NCBI GenBank assembly: GCA_942159475.1
Contig: OW804097.1
Span: forward strand, 37,708,298-37,772,297
DNA from: Sthenelais limicola
Lineage: Eukaryota > Annelida > Polychaeta > Phyllodocida > Sigalionidae
Direction of reading: 5' to 3'
Length of the DNA stretch: 64,000 nucleotides
Shown piece by piece: positions 44,935-56,904 of the stretch. The notes under the pieces were generated by a model. That model saw nothing but the letters and a program-made list of their open reading frames with translations. It had not been told where the DNA came from and made no database searches. The first letter of the stretch is position 1, and each line of letters begins with the position of its first letter. Made by a program: the position numbers and the translations under genes.

Positions 44935-45172
44935 GGGTCTAATCTTCAAAACATTAATGTACAATCGGCCGCCTTACACATTCAGTAGAACCTGCTAAAT
45001 TAGACTGAAAAATGGTAAATACTAGATATATCTGAGTATAGTTTGTATTGCTTTGATACAAACAATCTGTGCGGTTTTGTTACAATTTGTTTTAACCTGA
45101 TTTCTGTCTTAAATTGGGGTAGTCTGATAAGATTGGCGAAGGCGAGTTGTACATTTTCCGGCAGTTTGACCC
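44935..45172 (-). mobile_element. MITE-A copy 32
   Basis: TAAT flanks both sides (44931-44934 and 45173-45176). Ends are diverged (GGGTCTAATCTTC; CGGCAGTTTGACCC). Confidence 0.85.
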
Positions 45173-45328
45173 TAATATTTATTGAGGAAATCTACCTGAC
45201 TGGAGTTGCTTTATTTTACGTAGGCAATTATGGCGCAATTATGGCATTATTAAAACACATACTGACAGACTGCACTTCTTATGAAACCCGAGACACCTGT
45301 GCATACATGTACGCAAACACACACATGT

Positions 45329-45568
45329 GGGTCAGATTTTCTGAAAATGTACAATTGAACTTTGCCAATCCCCTCAAATAACCCAAATTTCAGACCAAAA
45401 TCAGGTTCAAAATACAGTTCAACCTAACCAAACACATTGCTAGAATCAATGCAATGCCACATATACTCGAATTCACCTAGTATTGGCCAAATTGCAGCTT
45501 AATTTAGCAGAATTTACTAAAAAAAAAGTGTACAGCTGCCAATTGTACATTTTCTGAAAATCTTACCC
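45329..45568 (+). mobile_element. MITE-A copy 33
   Basis: Standard left end; right end AAAATCTTACCC. Flanks ATGT and ATTA. Eight A interrupt the interior near 45520. Confidence 0.8.
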
Positions 45569-46452
45569 ATTATGTACAAAGGAAGCCCGACACAGTCAAT
45601 GAGAAGGTTACAACATAGTTCAGAAAGGTTGGACGACTTTCAGTGGTTAAAAGGTGCCTTCAAAATCTGATTTCACACCGGATTCGGAACAGCAGAACAC
45701 AATACCAAGATTTAGTCCACTGGTAATTTCAATCAAGGTATTTAAACGGTATCCTAATTATACCCCTGGGGATCAATGGCCAAGAAAACAATTTTCTGTT
45801 TGGCAGGAGATTTCCACAAGAAGAATGGGTTTAATGGCCCTTTGAAATGAGTTTATAATCATGTCTTATGAATTTACGTTTTTATTGCGATTTCAGGCCA
45901 AGACATTTACAATGATTGAATACTAAAAACGTTTGGTCACAATGTGAATATGTTGTAGCGTTGCCTTTCAAAAAGAAAATTTCCATCATTCACCGTTATC
46001 ACTAACTACTATATAAATCAAACGAAAGCTACACCATAAAAAAATCGACTGTTATCTCTACACTTTTCCACATATTAAACCTCCTCACTCTTATATGGCT
46101 GATCAACTTTAAATACAATAGCTATGCGGTTCATAATCATGGTCATATCATAATATTACAAATACGTTCATTTCTCATATTATATTAATTATAATATTAC
46201 GTAACACAACAGAGAGATGTGTATATTACAAAATATAAAGATGTGACAAAGAGCAAACATCCGCTCGAAAGCTAGTGAATAATGCAAAATACCCACAACA
46301 TCTTATTTGGGGAATCATACCTCACTATCACTTAAACCAAGAAGAAAAATCCCGGGACTCATTATATCTTTCGAGCAGAGGAATCTCGCAATGTTTTTGT
46401 CTAAAATAACTTACTATGCTGCCACTCCGTGTTTTTTCGTTACATAAAGTAC
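45569..46452. other. Low-repeat spacer
   Basis: No element ends seen. The frame at 45654-45845 has no recognisable domain. Confidence 0.3.
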
Positions 46453-46580
46453 TCTGGCGGGGTTCTGGCATGGCGGGGATCAGGCGGGCGGAGTATTGGC
46501 ATGGGGGGATATTGGCAATTGGGGGTTTTAGCTTGGGGGGTTCTGACGGCGGGGTTATGGCTGGGCGGGGTGATCACTCG
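46453..46580 (+). repeat. G-rich island with G-quadruplex potential
   Basis: GGCGGGGTTCTGGCATGGCG-type words recur, followed by runs of six, five, six and four G separated by about 9-12 bases. G is almost absent from the surrounding AT-rich DNA in such runs. The overlapping frames are compositional artefacts. Confidence 0.7.
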
Positions 46581-47867
46581 CGGGATTATGTCCGTACACC
46601 TAAAGCAATATCTCTTAAAACCTCGCATATTTTATAATTGTTGAATGTTTGTAGGCAAACTACTAACACCAACGGGCTATGGCCATTTTCCTCTTCCCCT
46701 TAAATCTCCGAACACTGATTCCCCCTGTAAAAACAGTCATGATGCAAAGATATGAGTAATCCTACAAGTCTATTTAAAGGCGAAGGGATGAAGGGACGGA
46801 AATAGTCGCTGAATTCGCGCAGTGTTCCTTGACTTTGCACATGACTGCCCTTAGTTGGCTCTAAAACACGGTAAGTTGGTCGGACTGAAGTGTTTTATTG
46901 CCACCGAGAGGAAGAAATGGTTGCCTGCCGGCCGATTCTATTGGATAAAGAGCTCAGTGCATGAAGACGAAGAAGTGGGGAGAATATTTGCGCGGAGATA
47001 AGTCAACTCTTCGGCGCTATTATCACTGTGCTTACACCTACTTATACATGATGAGGTAAAGTGGGATTCTGAGGTTTCAGTGCAAAAACGTTTTCTAGGT
47101 TAGACCTTTTTCATTCATATGTGTTAAATTGCTTATTTATGTGTTTGTGAAGGCATATACGACCAAGGAATACTGTTATAATTTTAACTTCAGGCTTTGT
47201 GGCAAGTAAAGAGGGTGGACATGCTTTTATTATTTTTAGGGAAGATGCCTGGAACGTGATTGTGTGGTACAGAAATCATTCAGTCGCTTTACACTCATCA
47301 TCACCTTCGCTTTACCTCATCACTATCAGATTTGGAAACTTGTTTTATCAAAAAAACACTGTGATCATGACAATAATGATGAAAATCTTATGATCCTATG
47401 ATTGCTGAGATTATTTGCATACATGTCAGAGGTATATAAATACGGAAACACACATATAACTTGTCTTTACTGCAATGTTTGCAGATGAAAAAAATTGTTG
47501 ACGGACTGACTCCTGATAACTTACTCTCATTGTATAGAATGAAACGATTATAATAAACATCTCACCACCCGATGTAAAAGTCGATATAACTTTAGACTGT
47601 TGATCTATCACATCATATATCACAAACCCATTCCATCTCATTATCCACACTACTCAATATATTAAATCTCACCACTGTTATATTAAAGACTGGTAAATAA
47701 CTTCTTTTTCTAAAAATATCCGAACTACCTCGATGTAGACTCACAACAGGGCACTACGAAAATCACCCCTGGGACGAGAGTGCAATATTGTAAATAAGGA
47801 GCCTGAATAAAAACCATGTCCAAAAAAAATAAACAATGTCCCCCTTTAGTTACATTCGCCATATGTG
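46581..47867. other. Low-repeat island, possible 5' exon region
   Basis: 46760-47060 is less AT-rich than its surroundings, with a TATTTAAAG box near 46770 and GT-donor-like CACGGTAAGTTGG (46868) and GATGAGGTAAAGTG (47049). No start codon with a supported frame follows, so I do not call a gene. Confidence 0.25.
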
Positions 47868-47972
47868 ATGAGGTAAATTATTGTATTTAAATATTCTTAT
47901 TCAGCCAAACTTTATGTGATTACACACTTTTCTCAGATGTAGCTGAGTGGTTTTGTTGATTGGTGTAGCCAC
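47868..47972 (-). repeat. Dispersed repeat J, copy 1
   Basis: TATTCAGCCAAACTTTATGT, GATTACACACTTTTCTCAG matches 63585-63640 and may be a retroelement 3' end. Confidence 0.5.
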
Positions 47973-48152
47973 AGTGATTATTGAGCTAAAGGAGTCATGT
48001 CAATATGTGATCCATACCCGTGTGAGCATGGCCGCTGTATGATGTGCAGAGTGGGTACAATAGAGTGTACCTGACATCAACATTCAGCTGTGACTCAATA
48101 TCTTTGAAATGTTCTCTCGGTAAAGTAACGTTTATTAATAGCGTAATCAATT

Positions 48153-48551
48153 GTGATGTGTTACAGGAAAATAAGTCACAAGTCACAAAAAGGATATTGT
48201 CCAAAGTGGTTTATTCACAAGATATCTTTGTAGGAACGTTTTCATTTTTTAGGGATCTAGTGCCTTCAGTTATATAAATGCATGTGCCAAATCTCAAGAC
48301 AGTGTTTTAAAGAGATACTTCCACTTTGAAGGTCGTAATATGAAGTACATTTAATTTCTTTACTGGTAATTGTCCACCTAAAATACTGCAAACTTTATTT
48401 CAAACATAAATATATCAGACGTAAAATATAGAAATACCTCACAGATGCCCTTAATGTTTACTACCATTAGAATCAACTTCATGTCTTCTTTTCAAATATG
48501 ACGGTATCTCCAAATTCATTTTTTGCGACTTTTGACTTGAAAACCCATCAC
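48153..48551 (-). mobile_element. MITE-B copy 21
   Basis: AATT flanks both sides (48149-48152 and 48552-48555). Confidence 0.9.
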
Positions 48552-48686
48552 AATTGGTCTTGTCAAAGTCTCTTCCTAAGAATACTTAGTACATTGTGTA
48601 TAAGGAGAGAGTCTGGTGGCCATATATCTATTATGAATTCTGTTTTTGAGTTGAGGAAAAGCATGAAATTATTTATCAAAATACTT

Positions 48687-48807
48687 TAGACTGATCATTC
48701 TTTGCACAATCATGAGGCAGTTAAACACACTTTTCATGCAGTGATTTTAGACTGATCATTCTTTGCACAATCATGTGGCATTAAAGTACCCTTTTCATGC
48801 AGTGATT
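48687..48807 (+). repeat. Tandem repeat, two units of about 60 bp
   Basis: Each unit contains TTAGACTGATCATTCTTTGC, ACAATCATG and CTTTTCATGCAGTGATT. Confidence 0.9.
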
Positions 48808-49314
48808 CGGCAGGCGGCATTACTGACATTCACTAGTAATAGTAGTATGACGTCACTCTCCCCGGTGTCACATTACTGCATTCAAAAGAGGGTCTACAGA
48901 TGTTAGGGCCCAACGACACAAGGGCCCAATGATGCTAGGGCCCACTTTCACATATCCTCTTGGGACCTAGCGTCCGAGGAAGGGTGGTTCCTAGTGTCTA
49001 AAATTAGTACTTAAATGTGTAGGCCTTCCAATTAAAAATGAATTTTAATTGCTTCAAAAACTCAGATATTCTGTCTATAGTTTTATAAGCACACCTGTAT
49101 AAGGAATATTCCTATAGTTATATGAAAAAAACATGAAAATTGGGCCAAATTAGCGGCGATTCCAGTAATTACCCCCGCGGCTGCAGTGGTAACTTTCTTT
49201 GGCGCCAACACAGGATTCCTGCAAAAAGAAATCCTTTTGCAATTTGTTTTGGGTCAAACCAATATATTTCCTTAGATTGACTTGACTAAAAAGATATTAA
49301 TTATTCTTAAAAAT
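48808..49314. other. Unassigned spacer with GGGCCCAA repeats
   Basis: AGGGCCCAAYGA-like words occur three times at 48905-48946. Nothing else. Confidence 0.4.
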
Positions 49315-49338
49315 CGCATATCCCTCAGGAATGTTTTA

Positions 49339-49507
49339 GAGAGAAATGGATAAATACTGAGTATATCTGAGTGTATTCTGTATTGCATTCATTCAACAAA
49401 TCTGTCTGGTTATGTTGAACGGTATTTTGAACCTGATTTTCGTCTTGAATTTGAGTTATTTGAGAGGATTGGTGAAGGTGAATTGTACATTTTCTCAAAC
49501 CTTGACC
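49339..49507 (-). mobile_element. MITE-A copy 34, left end missing
   Basis: Interior from GAAATGGATAAATACTGAG to TTTTCTCAAACCTTGACC. Confidence 0.7.
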
Positions 49508-49572
49508 GATGATGAACTATGGCCATGACATGGTCCCTACACATGTTCCACCACACACATTAACAACATGGT

Positions 49573-49809
49573 GGGTCAGGTCACCTAAAAATGTACAGTC
49601 GCCAGCTCTACACATTCAGTTATTTCTGCTAAATTTGACCGAAAAATGATAATTACTAGCCATATCTGGGTATATTCGGTATTGAGTTGATTAAAAGGAT
49701 GTCTTTTGTTATGTTGAAATATGTTTTGAGTTAAATTTTGTATTAAATTCTTGTTATTTGGGAGGGATTCTAAATGAGAATTGTGCCTTTTCTGGAAGAA
49801 ATTTAACCC
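49573..49809 (-). mobile_element. MITE-A copy 35, diverged
   Basis: GGGTCAGGTCACCTAAAAAT to TGGAAGAAATTTAACCC; flanks TGGT and TGTT. Confidence 0.75.
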
Positions 49810-49813
49810 TGTT

Positions 49814-50424
49814 GATCTTGGCACCGGAGTAAGGCAATATAAAATAGGCTTCTCCTCTTTCTCTCATTTCGTTACCTCCAACAGAGTGCGCTGACAGCGA
49901 GTGGAAGTAGATGGTGGCATTAACAATCACTTATGGCTTTTAACTAAATGTATGTCATCTAAAAGCCAGAAATTCAATATGTCCATTAGCAAAAAATAAA
50001 TGAAATAGAAAAAATAAAAAATATGTCCATTAGCCTCAGGAGTGAATGACCGGAAAGTAGGGTTGTACCTGTTTCTAAGCTTATAATATGTAATGTCTTT
50101 GAGGCTTAATCAAACGAAAGGAATCTTCCTTTCATGACTTAACGGGGTATATATCGCCATCCAACGATGATCAATATGAATCCTAATTTAAGTTAGGGTA
50201 TATGTATTTCAAAGGGATACCAATCGTGACTGGGAAGACATATTTGTGTATTTATTAAGAAAAAAAGGTAGGTTGCAACAGTTCATTGATCCCCTCAGCT
50301 AATTTTCAGATACAAGTTCTTTTATTTCTGCCAAATACCTTCCTACCACTGGCAGTTTAAAAACTTAAAAACATTTTTAAGGGTAGTTGCTAGTCATTGA
50401 TTATCCCATCATATTCGTTTTGAG
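49814..50424. other. Unassigned spacer
   Basis: Near 49976-50033 the phrase AATATGTCCATTAGC is repeated twice around an A-rich tract. No gene. Confidence 0.35.
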
Positions 50425-50564
50425 TACCCATACGGAAAAAGCAGCCCAGTAACCCGGTCTACTGGCAGACCAACAAACCGGTATGTGGCCTTAATAAACC
50501 GGTAACGGTAGTGGGGCAAATTCACATGCAAATGAGCTAATAGACTGGTTTTCAATAAGCCGGC

Positions 50565-50670
50565 AAGGGCCCGGGAATCCGATGGAACGGCTACGGCCCG
50601 GGAATCCAATGAAACGGCTACGGCCCGGGAATCCAATGGAACGGCTACGGCCCGGGAATCCAATGGAATC
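50565..50670 (-). repeat. 27-bp minisatellite inside MITE-E copy 2
   Basis: About four units of ACGGCCCGGGAATCCAATGG type, more uniform than the six-unit array at 13085-13255. Confidence 0.9.
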
Positions 50671-51359
50671 CAGTTACCACATGCACATGACCCAGTTACA
50701 TATCCTGACTGCTACTATTTGAGTTGTTTTGAGTATTGGTGTGGCAGTTATTACTTAGGTCATAGCTCTTTCTTATATCCCAAACAACTACTATCACTTC
50801 ATGTCAGATATGATGAAATCCATTAATGCTTGAATGCTACTCACGGTGTTCATTCTTAAGACCAGAGTAAACAACAGAGATCCAAATTGAAAAAAGTTCA
50901 AAGACTACTATTCTATTTAATCATCCTGCTTAACAGGTTTCCTCTTACCTTTTGTCATAAACATAGACAGTCTTGGATTATCCTTGCTGGTGATATGGCT
51001 TAAACCTACTCCACGTCTTAATGAAATATATGCAGTATACCGTAGAGATATATGTCTAGCCCATCTAGTAGCCATATATATACCTGCAGCTGTTGCTAGT
51101 TCCCTGTTGTACTGAATTCAAATCAGCTTCAATATGATATCCAAAGGACCAGCCAACCTGGATGTAACTTTACATGTGTCACTGTACTTATGTAAACTAT
51201 TGCTAACTTGAGCAGTCTCGGATCTTCAGCACAATACAATGTAATCCAAGTTCATCAAGCTGCTTACTGAATGACAGTTGAACTTCAAATGACAGTTGAA
51301 CTCAAAAGATGTGTGTGCACACACTTCTGTGATGTCATCCGTCTCTGTGTAATGTTCAA

Positions 51360-51520
51360 TAAACCGGCAATGGCAGACTTTGGAATAAGTTTGTTCAATA
51401 AAGTCTATGTTCAACGGAACGGCAATGGCAGACTTTGGAATAAATCTATGTTCAATGGAACAGCAATGGCAGACTTTGGAATAAGTTAATGTTCAATGGA
51501 ACGGCAATGGCAGACTTATG
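51360..51520 (-). repeat. Second MITE-E internal array
   Basis: Four units with GGCAATGGCAGACTTTGGAA and TATGTTCAAYGGAAC; copy 1 has two to three at 12295-12410. Confidence 0.85.
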
Positions 51521-51619
51521 TAAATTGGGATTGGGATCAATAGCCCAGAAAAACTGGGCTATTGGTCTGTCATTGATCTGTCATTACCGGTTTATTAACT
51601 TTTTATTTCTGTATGGGTA

Positions 51620-52639
51620 GCTCTCTGAGTAACTTGTTTGTGCTTGAAATTGCCACGAAGCAATTCCACAGATCTGTGGAAATATGTGCATGTGTTAAGT
51701 ATTAATTCTCTCTTACTTCTTTTGGTTATATAACGTGTGGTCTTACGTTATTAGTAGTATAACACTTGAAAAAGGGATTTAACATGCTTATAAAAAAACT
51801 ACTATATACAGATAGATTTCAAAATCTCCAACCCTAGATGGTGTTACCCATTTTGGTGGAAATTCTTTTGTAACTATACCCCCCACTACCCCAACCCTAA
51901 CCCCAAAGACTCTATCCAAAATAGGAGAGAGCCTTCTACAAGTCTAGCCCAACCCAACAGAGGTTAAAAAACACTCCCAGGGCAAAACGGAAATAGCAAC
52001 CGTGACCATACATGGATCAACCACTGGACAAAGGACTTTCAACTTTGGTGGGAATCTGGACACATATATATACATAAGCCACAGATCCCACCCATTGGCA
52101 TTCAACCGTCATACAGGTTTAGGTGAATACTGCCACGTCTACCTACTATATTAAATTATATAAAGATATTTAATTAGCAATGTAAAAAAAACATTTTTCA
52201 TTCAGTACATAACTTCTTCCGCCAAGCTATGCAGTTTCTGGTTTAAGAGAAATGACAACAGCCTCAACACCAAGGAGGTTAGGCTGATGAAACAAAGGGC
52301 CACCATGAATACAGTTCAAGATCTCATGCTTTATATATACATGTATACACTGATGTCAAGGCAAAACAATCTCATATTTCATATAGTAGAATATCCTCAA
52401 CAAAATTGTTTCTTCACAAATACCCGCCGTCAATTGATTTAGTGCTAGTACTTGGCATTTTCTTCTTGTCCCATGTTAATTGAAAACAATTAAACCTTTT
52501 GAAGTTGGAAAATTAAATTGAGTCAATAATATCATAAATTATGTAAACGACCCAAATCATGACAAATCTGTGTGAACCTAGGATGGGTTTTTAAAGAAAA
52601 TTGCAGCATAAATTTCCACCAAATTGTTTTTCCCCCTAG
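51620..52639. other. Unassigned spacer
   Basis: No repeat ends or gene recognised. Confidence 0.35.
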
Positions 52640-52645
52640 CTCTTG

Positions 52646-52654
52646 TTCTTCTTC

Positions 52655-52686
<32 letters not shown>

Positions 52687-52692
52687 CTTCAG
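52646..52692 (+). repeat. (TTC)n microsatellite
   Basis: About fourteen CTT/TTC units with one interruption. The glutamate-rich and phenylalanine-rich frames across it are artefacts. Confidence 0.95.
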
Positions 52693-52752
52693 TGAAAGAG
52701 CAGAGAGCTTGAAAAGGGCCCACAAGATGAATATTTTCAAAATGCAGTCAGT

Positions 52753-52848
52753 ATACACTCTATACGCGTCTTGTAGGCAGCGGCTTTCCATTGGGTTAAC
52801 CATAGCGGGCTTTGATATTTACTGCCTACAGGATGCGTATGGAGTGTA
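52753..52848. mobile_element. Small foldback element
   Basis: TACACTCTATACGCGTCTTG, TAGGCAG is mirrored by CTGCCTACAGGATGCGTATG, GAGTGTA around a 42-bp loop. Confidence 0.7.
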
Positions 52849-53097
52849 GACATCTTTTCTATTTGAGGTGACGGCTGGACGACCTGTAGCTTACCAGGTC
52901 ACCTATTTGTCGGATCCACTTGTATAACCCCAGACAAATAAAGTACTTTTTAATTCAATTTATTTAAATTCAATATTCTATATATAATAGGAAATGATCG
53001 CCTTTGATTTCCTTACATTTTGTGGAATTATTTCTGTTGATACATTGACATGCAGTACCTTCCATCAGAATGCTGGCATCTCTGCTATACAAACATA

Positions 53098-53175
53098 CGT
53101 GAAAAGAAAGAAAGAGGTTCAGCAAAACATTGCGGGAAAACGTAACATAACATATCAAGCAAAATGTCACAAATC
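53098..53175 (+). repeat. Dispersed repeat H, copy 1
   Basis: GAGGTTCAGCAAAACATTGC, GGGAAAACGTAACATAACAT and ATCAAGCAAAATGT match 56125-56185. Confidence 0.7.
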
Positions 53176-53282
53176 ATTTTTTCTACATAAAAGTACGATG
53201 CAAGTCACAAAAAAGATACGGTTTTGCTTATGTGATACGTTTGCTCGTGGAACGTCTCTAATTACGCATGGGGGTGAAATGA

Positions 53283-53323
53283 CGGGCACCAGGGCACCAG
53301 GGCACCAGGGCCCTGTTGTATAA
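53283..53323 (+). repeat. GGGCACCA repeat and MITE-G end fragment
   Basis: Three tandem copies of CAGGGCACC lead into GGGCCCTGTTGTATAAG, the terminal sequence of MITE-G. Confidence 0.6.
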
Positions 53324-53518
53324 GAATTCCTCACTTAAAATAGCCTTTGCTGAGTATTTCATTTCTTCCTTGCTTCTATAGTAAGTATTTGAAATAGGAT
53401 CCCTAGTTAAAATATTATCAAGACATCCTTAATTGACTCTAATGGGGCCGAGCCCCTAGCTTCCGTAATAAAGTAACAGTCACTATGCCTCAAAATGTCG
53501 CGGGACAGTTTGTAATAT

Positions 53519-53917
53519 GTGATCAGTTTTAGAAAAATAGGTCATAAGTCGCAAAATATGGATTTTGAGATATAATCATAATTGAAAAGAGGAGATCAAA
53601 CAGATTCCAATGATAGTAAACACTAGGAAACCTAATATGTATTTCTATATTTTAAGTTTGATATCTTCATTTTTTCAAAAAGAAAGTTTGCAATGATTCT
53701 GGCTGGGTAATAACCAGTAAATTAATTAAATACACTCCATACAAAGGCCTTTAAAACGCAAGAATAGATATAATACAATGTCCCGAAATTTGTTATGGAT
53801 TTATATGACTCTAAGTGCTACACCCACAAAAAATCAGTACATTCCAATAAAGAGATCTTGTGACAAAAATGCTTTAAAAATATCGATTTTGCGACTTGTG
53901 ACGCAAGATCACATTAC
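53519..53917 (+). mobile_element. MITE-B copy 22
   Basis: ATAT flanks both sides (53515-53518 and 53918-53921). Contains the uninterrupted word CCATACAAAGGCC that is the MITE-E target in copy 6. Confidence 0.85.
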
Positions 53918-54211
53918 ATATCTCTCACGTTTCATTACGGTTTTTGCTACATTCCAGAGCAAGTTAGAAACACCCAACAAATTTTAAACATTTTTGTGTC
54001 AGAATTTTGCAATAGATGAAAATACAGAATGAGCTTATAAAGAAAGGTTAAAGAAGAAGACGGCGAAAATGAATTCCCAATCTGTATCATGAAATGTTCA
54101 TTCATTCCAATCCCTTTTCCGTTTGCTATGGAGGGCAGTACATTGAGAATCGGTGGAGTGTGCCTGATATGGCGTCCCAAGACACACTTGCTATGTTTGA
54201 AAGGTTATGAC

Positions 54212-54594
54212 TATAGACTATTCTGTCCAATAAGTAGTGGACACAGGCTAAACATACTTCTTTAAGAAGAGAGAAAATTGGGGGACTTTTGACTTGAAAC
54301 ATTGGGCCTGAACCGTCGTTTGCGATCGACCATGGCGAAAGATATAGTGGAATAGGCCTATATATAGCGCGGTCTCTGTTCCATGTGCAGCAGCTGTCTT
54401 CCCCTTCCATGGAAGGGAGAGCTGGTTATACTTGCCATGTTTCACCATGGTTGATTGCAAAGAGCAGCTCACAGGGCAAAGTGTTGACAGGGACTTGTCA
54501 TAAATAGAAGTAAAATATCTCCTGTTTTGTCCCTTTTCTTAATGACGTCCGTGTAGCCCGTGTCAACTTCTTATTGGACAGAATATAGTCTATA
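54212..54594. mobile_element. Inverted-repeat element of about 380 bp
   Basis: TATAGACTATTCTGTCCAAT, AAGTAGTGGACAC faces GTGTCAACTTCTTATTGGAC, AGAATATAGTCTATA. The ends overlap TA-rich flanks, so a TA duplication is possible. Frames at 54126-54472 are not genes. Confidence 0.75.
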
Positions 54595-55412
54595 TTATGT
54601 AGGAGATACACCAAGATATCCACATTTAAACATATTTAAATATTTAGATATTTAAACACATTTGCAACATTTTAAAATTAAACTCCTGAATCTATGGTCA
54701 AACAATGTACACACAGACCCAACTTTTCTTCCACTCGATGTATCAACGGCATGAGTAAATTATTTATGTTTATGATGTATTTTATACCACGACATGATTG
54801 TCTTGCCTGGGGAACGGTCTCCCGTTGATTGCGTTTTATTTTTAGGATTCCCTTATTAACTGACGCATTACCAAGGTAATAACTACCATTGATGAAACGG
54901 GTTTTTACAAAGACATTTCATCAATAACAAACAAATTATGTTGTTTTTGTCCCGATACCTCACATACAGGGAGGGAACCTTTTTGTATTTCCATCAAACG
55001 AATGGATAAAATGTTGGCTATCAGAAAGGCGATCACGTTAAAGGCAACCATATCTTTCCATGTTAAAATCTCATTTTGTGGCCACTGAGTTCGAAATGAA
55101 TTTTATGACTGGCCACATCTGTTATCTACTTTTTAATCAAATATCCTCACGGTTTTTACTCTGGTTAACCTGCTCAGTGGAGTGATCATAATTTAAATTT
55201 CAGATTGAAATGTCCCATGCATGCAAATAAGGCCTAATTACCGGACGGGTTGATAAAAAATAGATTGTAATTCTTTATTTTCTACGTCAGCAGTCGAGCT
55301 TCAGTTGGATGAAAAGTCAGTAAATTCTATTGTTTCGTGATGCTGCAATATATCACATCAGAAAAAGTACAACATACATCGATCAGATTTTTTCCAAGTA
55401 TGACTGGAATAT
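54595..55412. other. Unassigned spacer
   Basis: AT-rich; no repeat ends or gene. Confidence 0.35.
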
Positions 55413-55809
55413 GTGATGTGTTTCCGGAAAATAAGTCGCAAGTTGCGAAGTCGCGATATGTTTCAATGTGATTTATTCACAAGATCACTTTGTTAGAATG
55501 TTCTCATTGTTGGGTTATCCAGGTCTTTAATAGTCTTATGAATACATGTACCAAATTTCAGGACCATGTTTTCCATGTATTTCTAAGGTCATCTTATAGA
55601 GTACATTTAGTTACTTTACTAGTAAATGACCACCCATAGATATTGCAAACTTTTATTTTCAAAAATAAAAATATCAAACTTAAAATATAGAAATACGTAT
55701 TAGATGTCCTACTGTTTACCACCATTAGAATCGGCTTGGTCTTATCTTTTCAAATGTGATGATATCTCAAAAAAGATGTTTTGTGACCCATTTTACTACA
55801 ACAGACCAC
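55413..55809 (-). mobile_element. MITE-B copy 23
   Basis: ATAT flanks both sides (55409-55412 and 55810-55813). The right end is degraded (TACTACAACAGACCAC). Confidence 0.85.
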
Positions 55810-55813
55810 ATAT

Positions 55814-56900
55814 GTTCGGGGAAGATCTCCAACCAAGAAACTTTGTGTGGGTGTGATGTCTTCCAATACTTATTTGAGGCAGCCAAAGTGGTAAAGATCA
55901 GGAATGCCTTTATTGGTAGTGGCAGTCATAACATTTCCCTCCACGTGCTAAGCATTTACATGTCATGGAGATGTCATGGAGGCTCATTTCTAGACAACAA
56001 TCATCATCGTTCTCCAGACAAACAAGGCAGTTTTCGAAAAAATAGGGAGGTTCAGCAAGTTTAACGTATACATAAATGTAAACGGATCCGTACGTCTGAT
56101 ATACAAAGGTCCGTTAAAAGTAAGGAAAAGGTTCAGTAAAACATGGCGGGAAAAACGTAATGTAACATATCAAGCAACATGTTTCATCTCACAAATTTTG
56201 TTTAGATGTTGCGCTAATACCTGTTGTGTTTGATATAAGCACAACTACATGACACTCTTCCTGCCTGTTTAAGTAGCAGTCCAATAGTGCAATGAGGGCA
56301 GACCAAGAGATTTGCCATTCATTTCATAAGGAAACAAGGAAATCAGTAGAATCGCTCTGCGCTTGTATTGCGCTAAAAATGAAAGCGGATGAAGAGCAAA
56401 TGAAATGCACACTATACGCAAGCAAGCTAATAGCGAATCACAAGCACAGATACAAGCGATCTAGTGGAATCGCACCTTTAGATGTCTTATTTTGGGGGGA
56501 ACGATATGATGGTTTTTCCCCTTTTTTGTTATTATTCATTAAAGGCCAATCTAATAATTAACAGTTGATAATTAACAATCCATACACAAGACACAGTATC
56601 CATCATAAATAGTCCACCCGTTACTTCTTTTATATTATTTTGATACACAGATTTCGGGATATCATGAGCAGATAATTATATACATATTTAATTTTTATTC
56701 TAATGACATTATCATTAGTTAGATAAATTTTTCCTCTAAATTTCAATATTCTGATTCTTCCGAGGCACCTTTGAAGCAAAGTAGGTATGTCACAGGTTCA
56801 TTTTTGGCAATGATGGAGTATATCCATATTGGCAGAAGTCAATGACCCCAGTGAGTCCAGAAGGCTCCCATTCTCTTACATGTCAAGAGGAAATTCCTAT
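55814..56900. other. Mostly unassigned spacer
   Basis: Contains repeat H copy 2. Frames at 55756-56064 and 56292-56561 show no recognisable domain. Confidence 0.3.
56112..56195 (+). repeat. Dispersed repeat H, copy 2
   Basis: AAAGGTTCAGTAAAACATGG, CGGGAAAAACGTAATGTAAC and ATATCAAGCAACATGT. Confidence 0.7.
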
Positions 56901-56904
56901 ATAT

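Larger units (their letters stand above)
50427..51617 (-). mobile_element. MITE-E copy 2 (1.19 kb)
   Basis: Inverse of 12188-13387. Ends are CCCATACGGAAAAAGC and TTTTTATTTCTGTATGGG with TA outside (50425-50426 and 51618-51619). The 27-bp array (50565-50670) is shorter than in copy 1, while the GGCAATGGCAGACTTTGGAA array (51360-51520) is longer. Confidence 0.9.

Noticed and set aside
46416..46644. Glycine-rich frames on both strands
   Set aside because: Consequence of the G-rich island; all frames look biased.
52994..53323. 109-codon frame
   Set aside because: Passes through dispersed repeat H and the GGGCACCA repeat; no domain.
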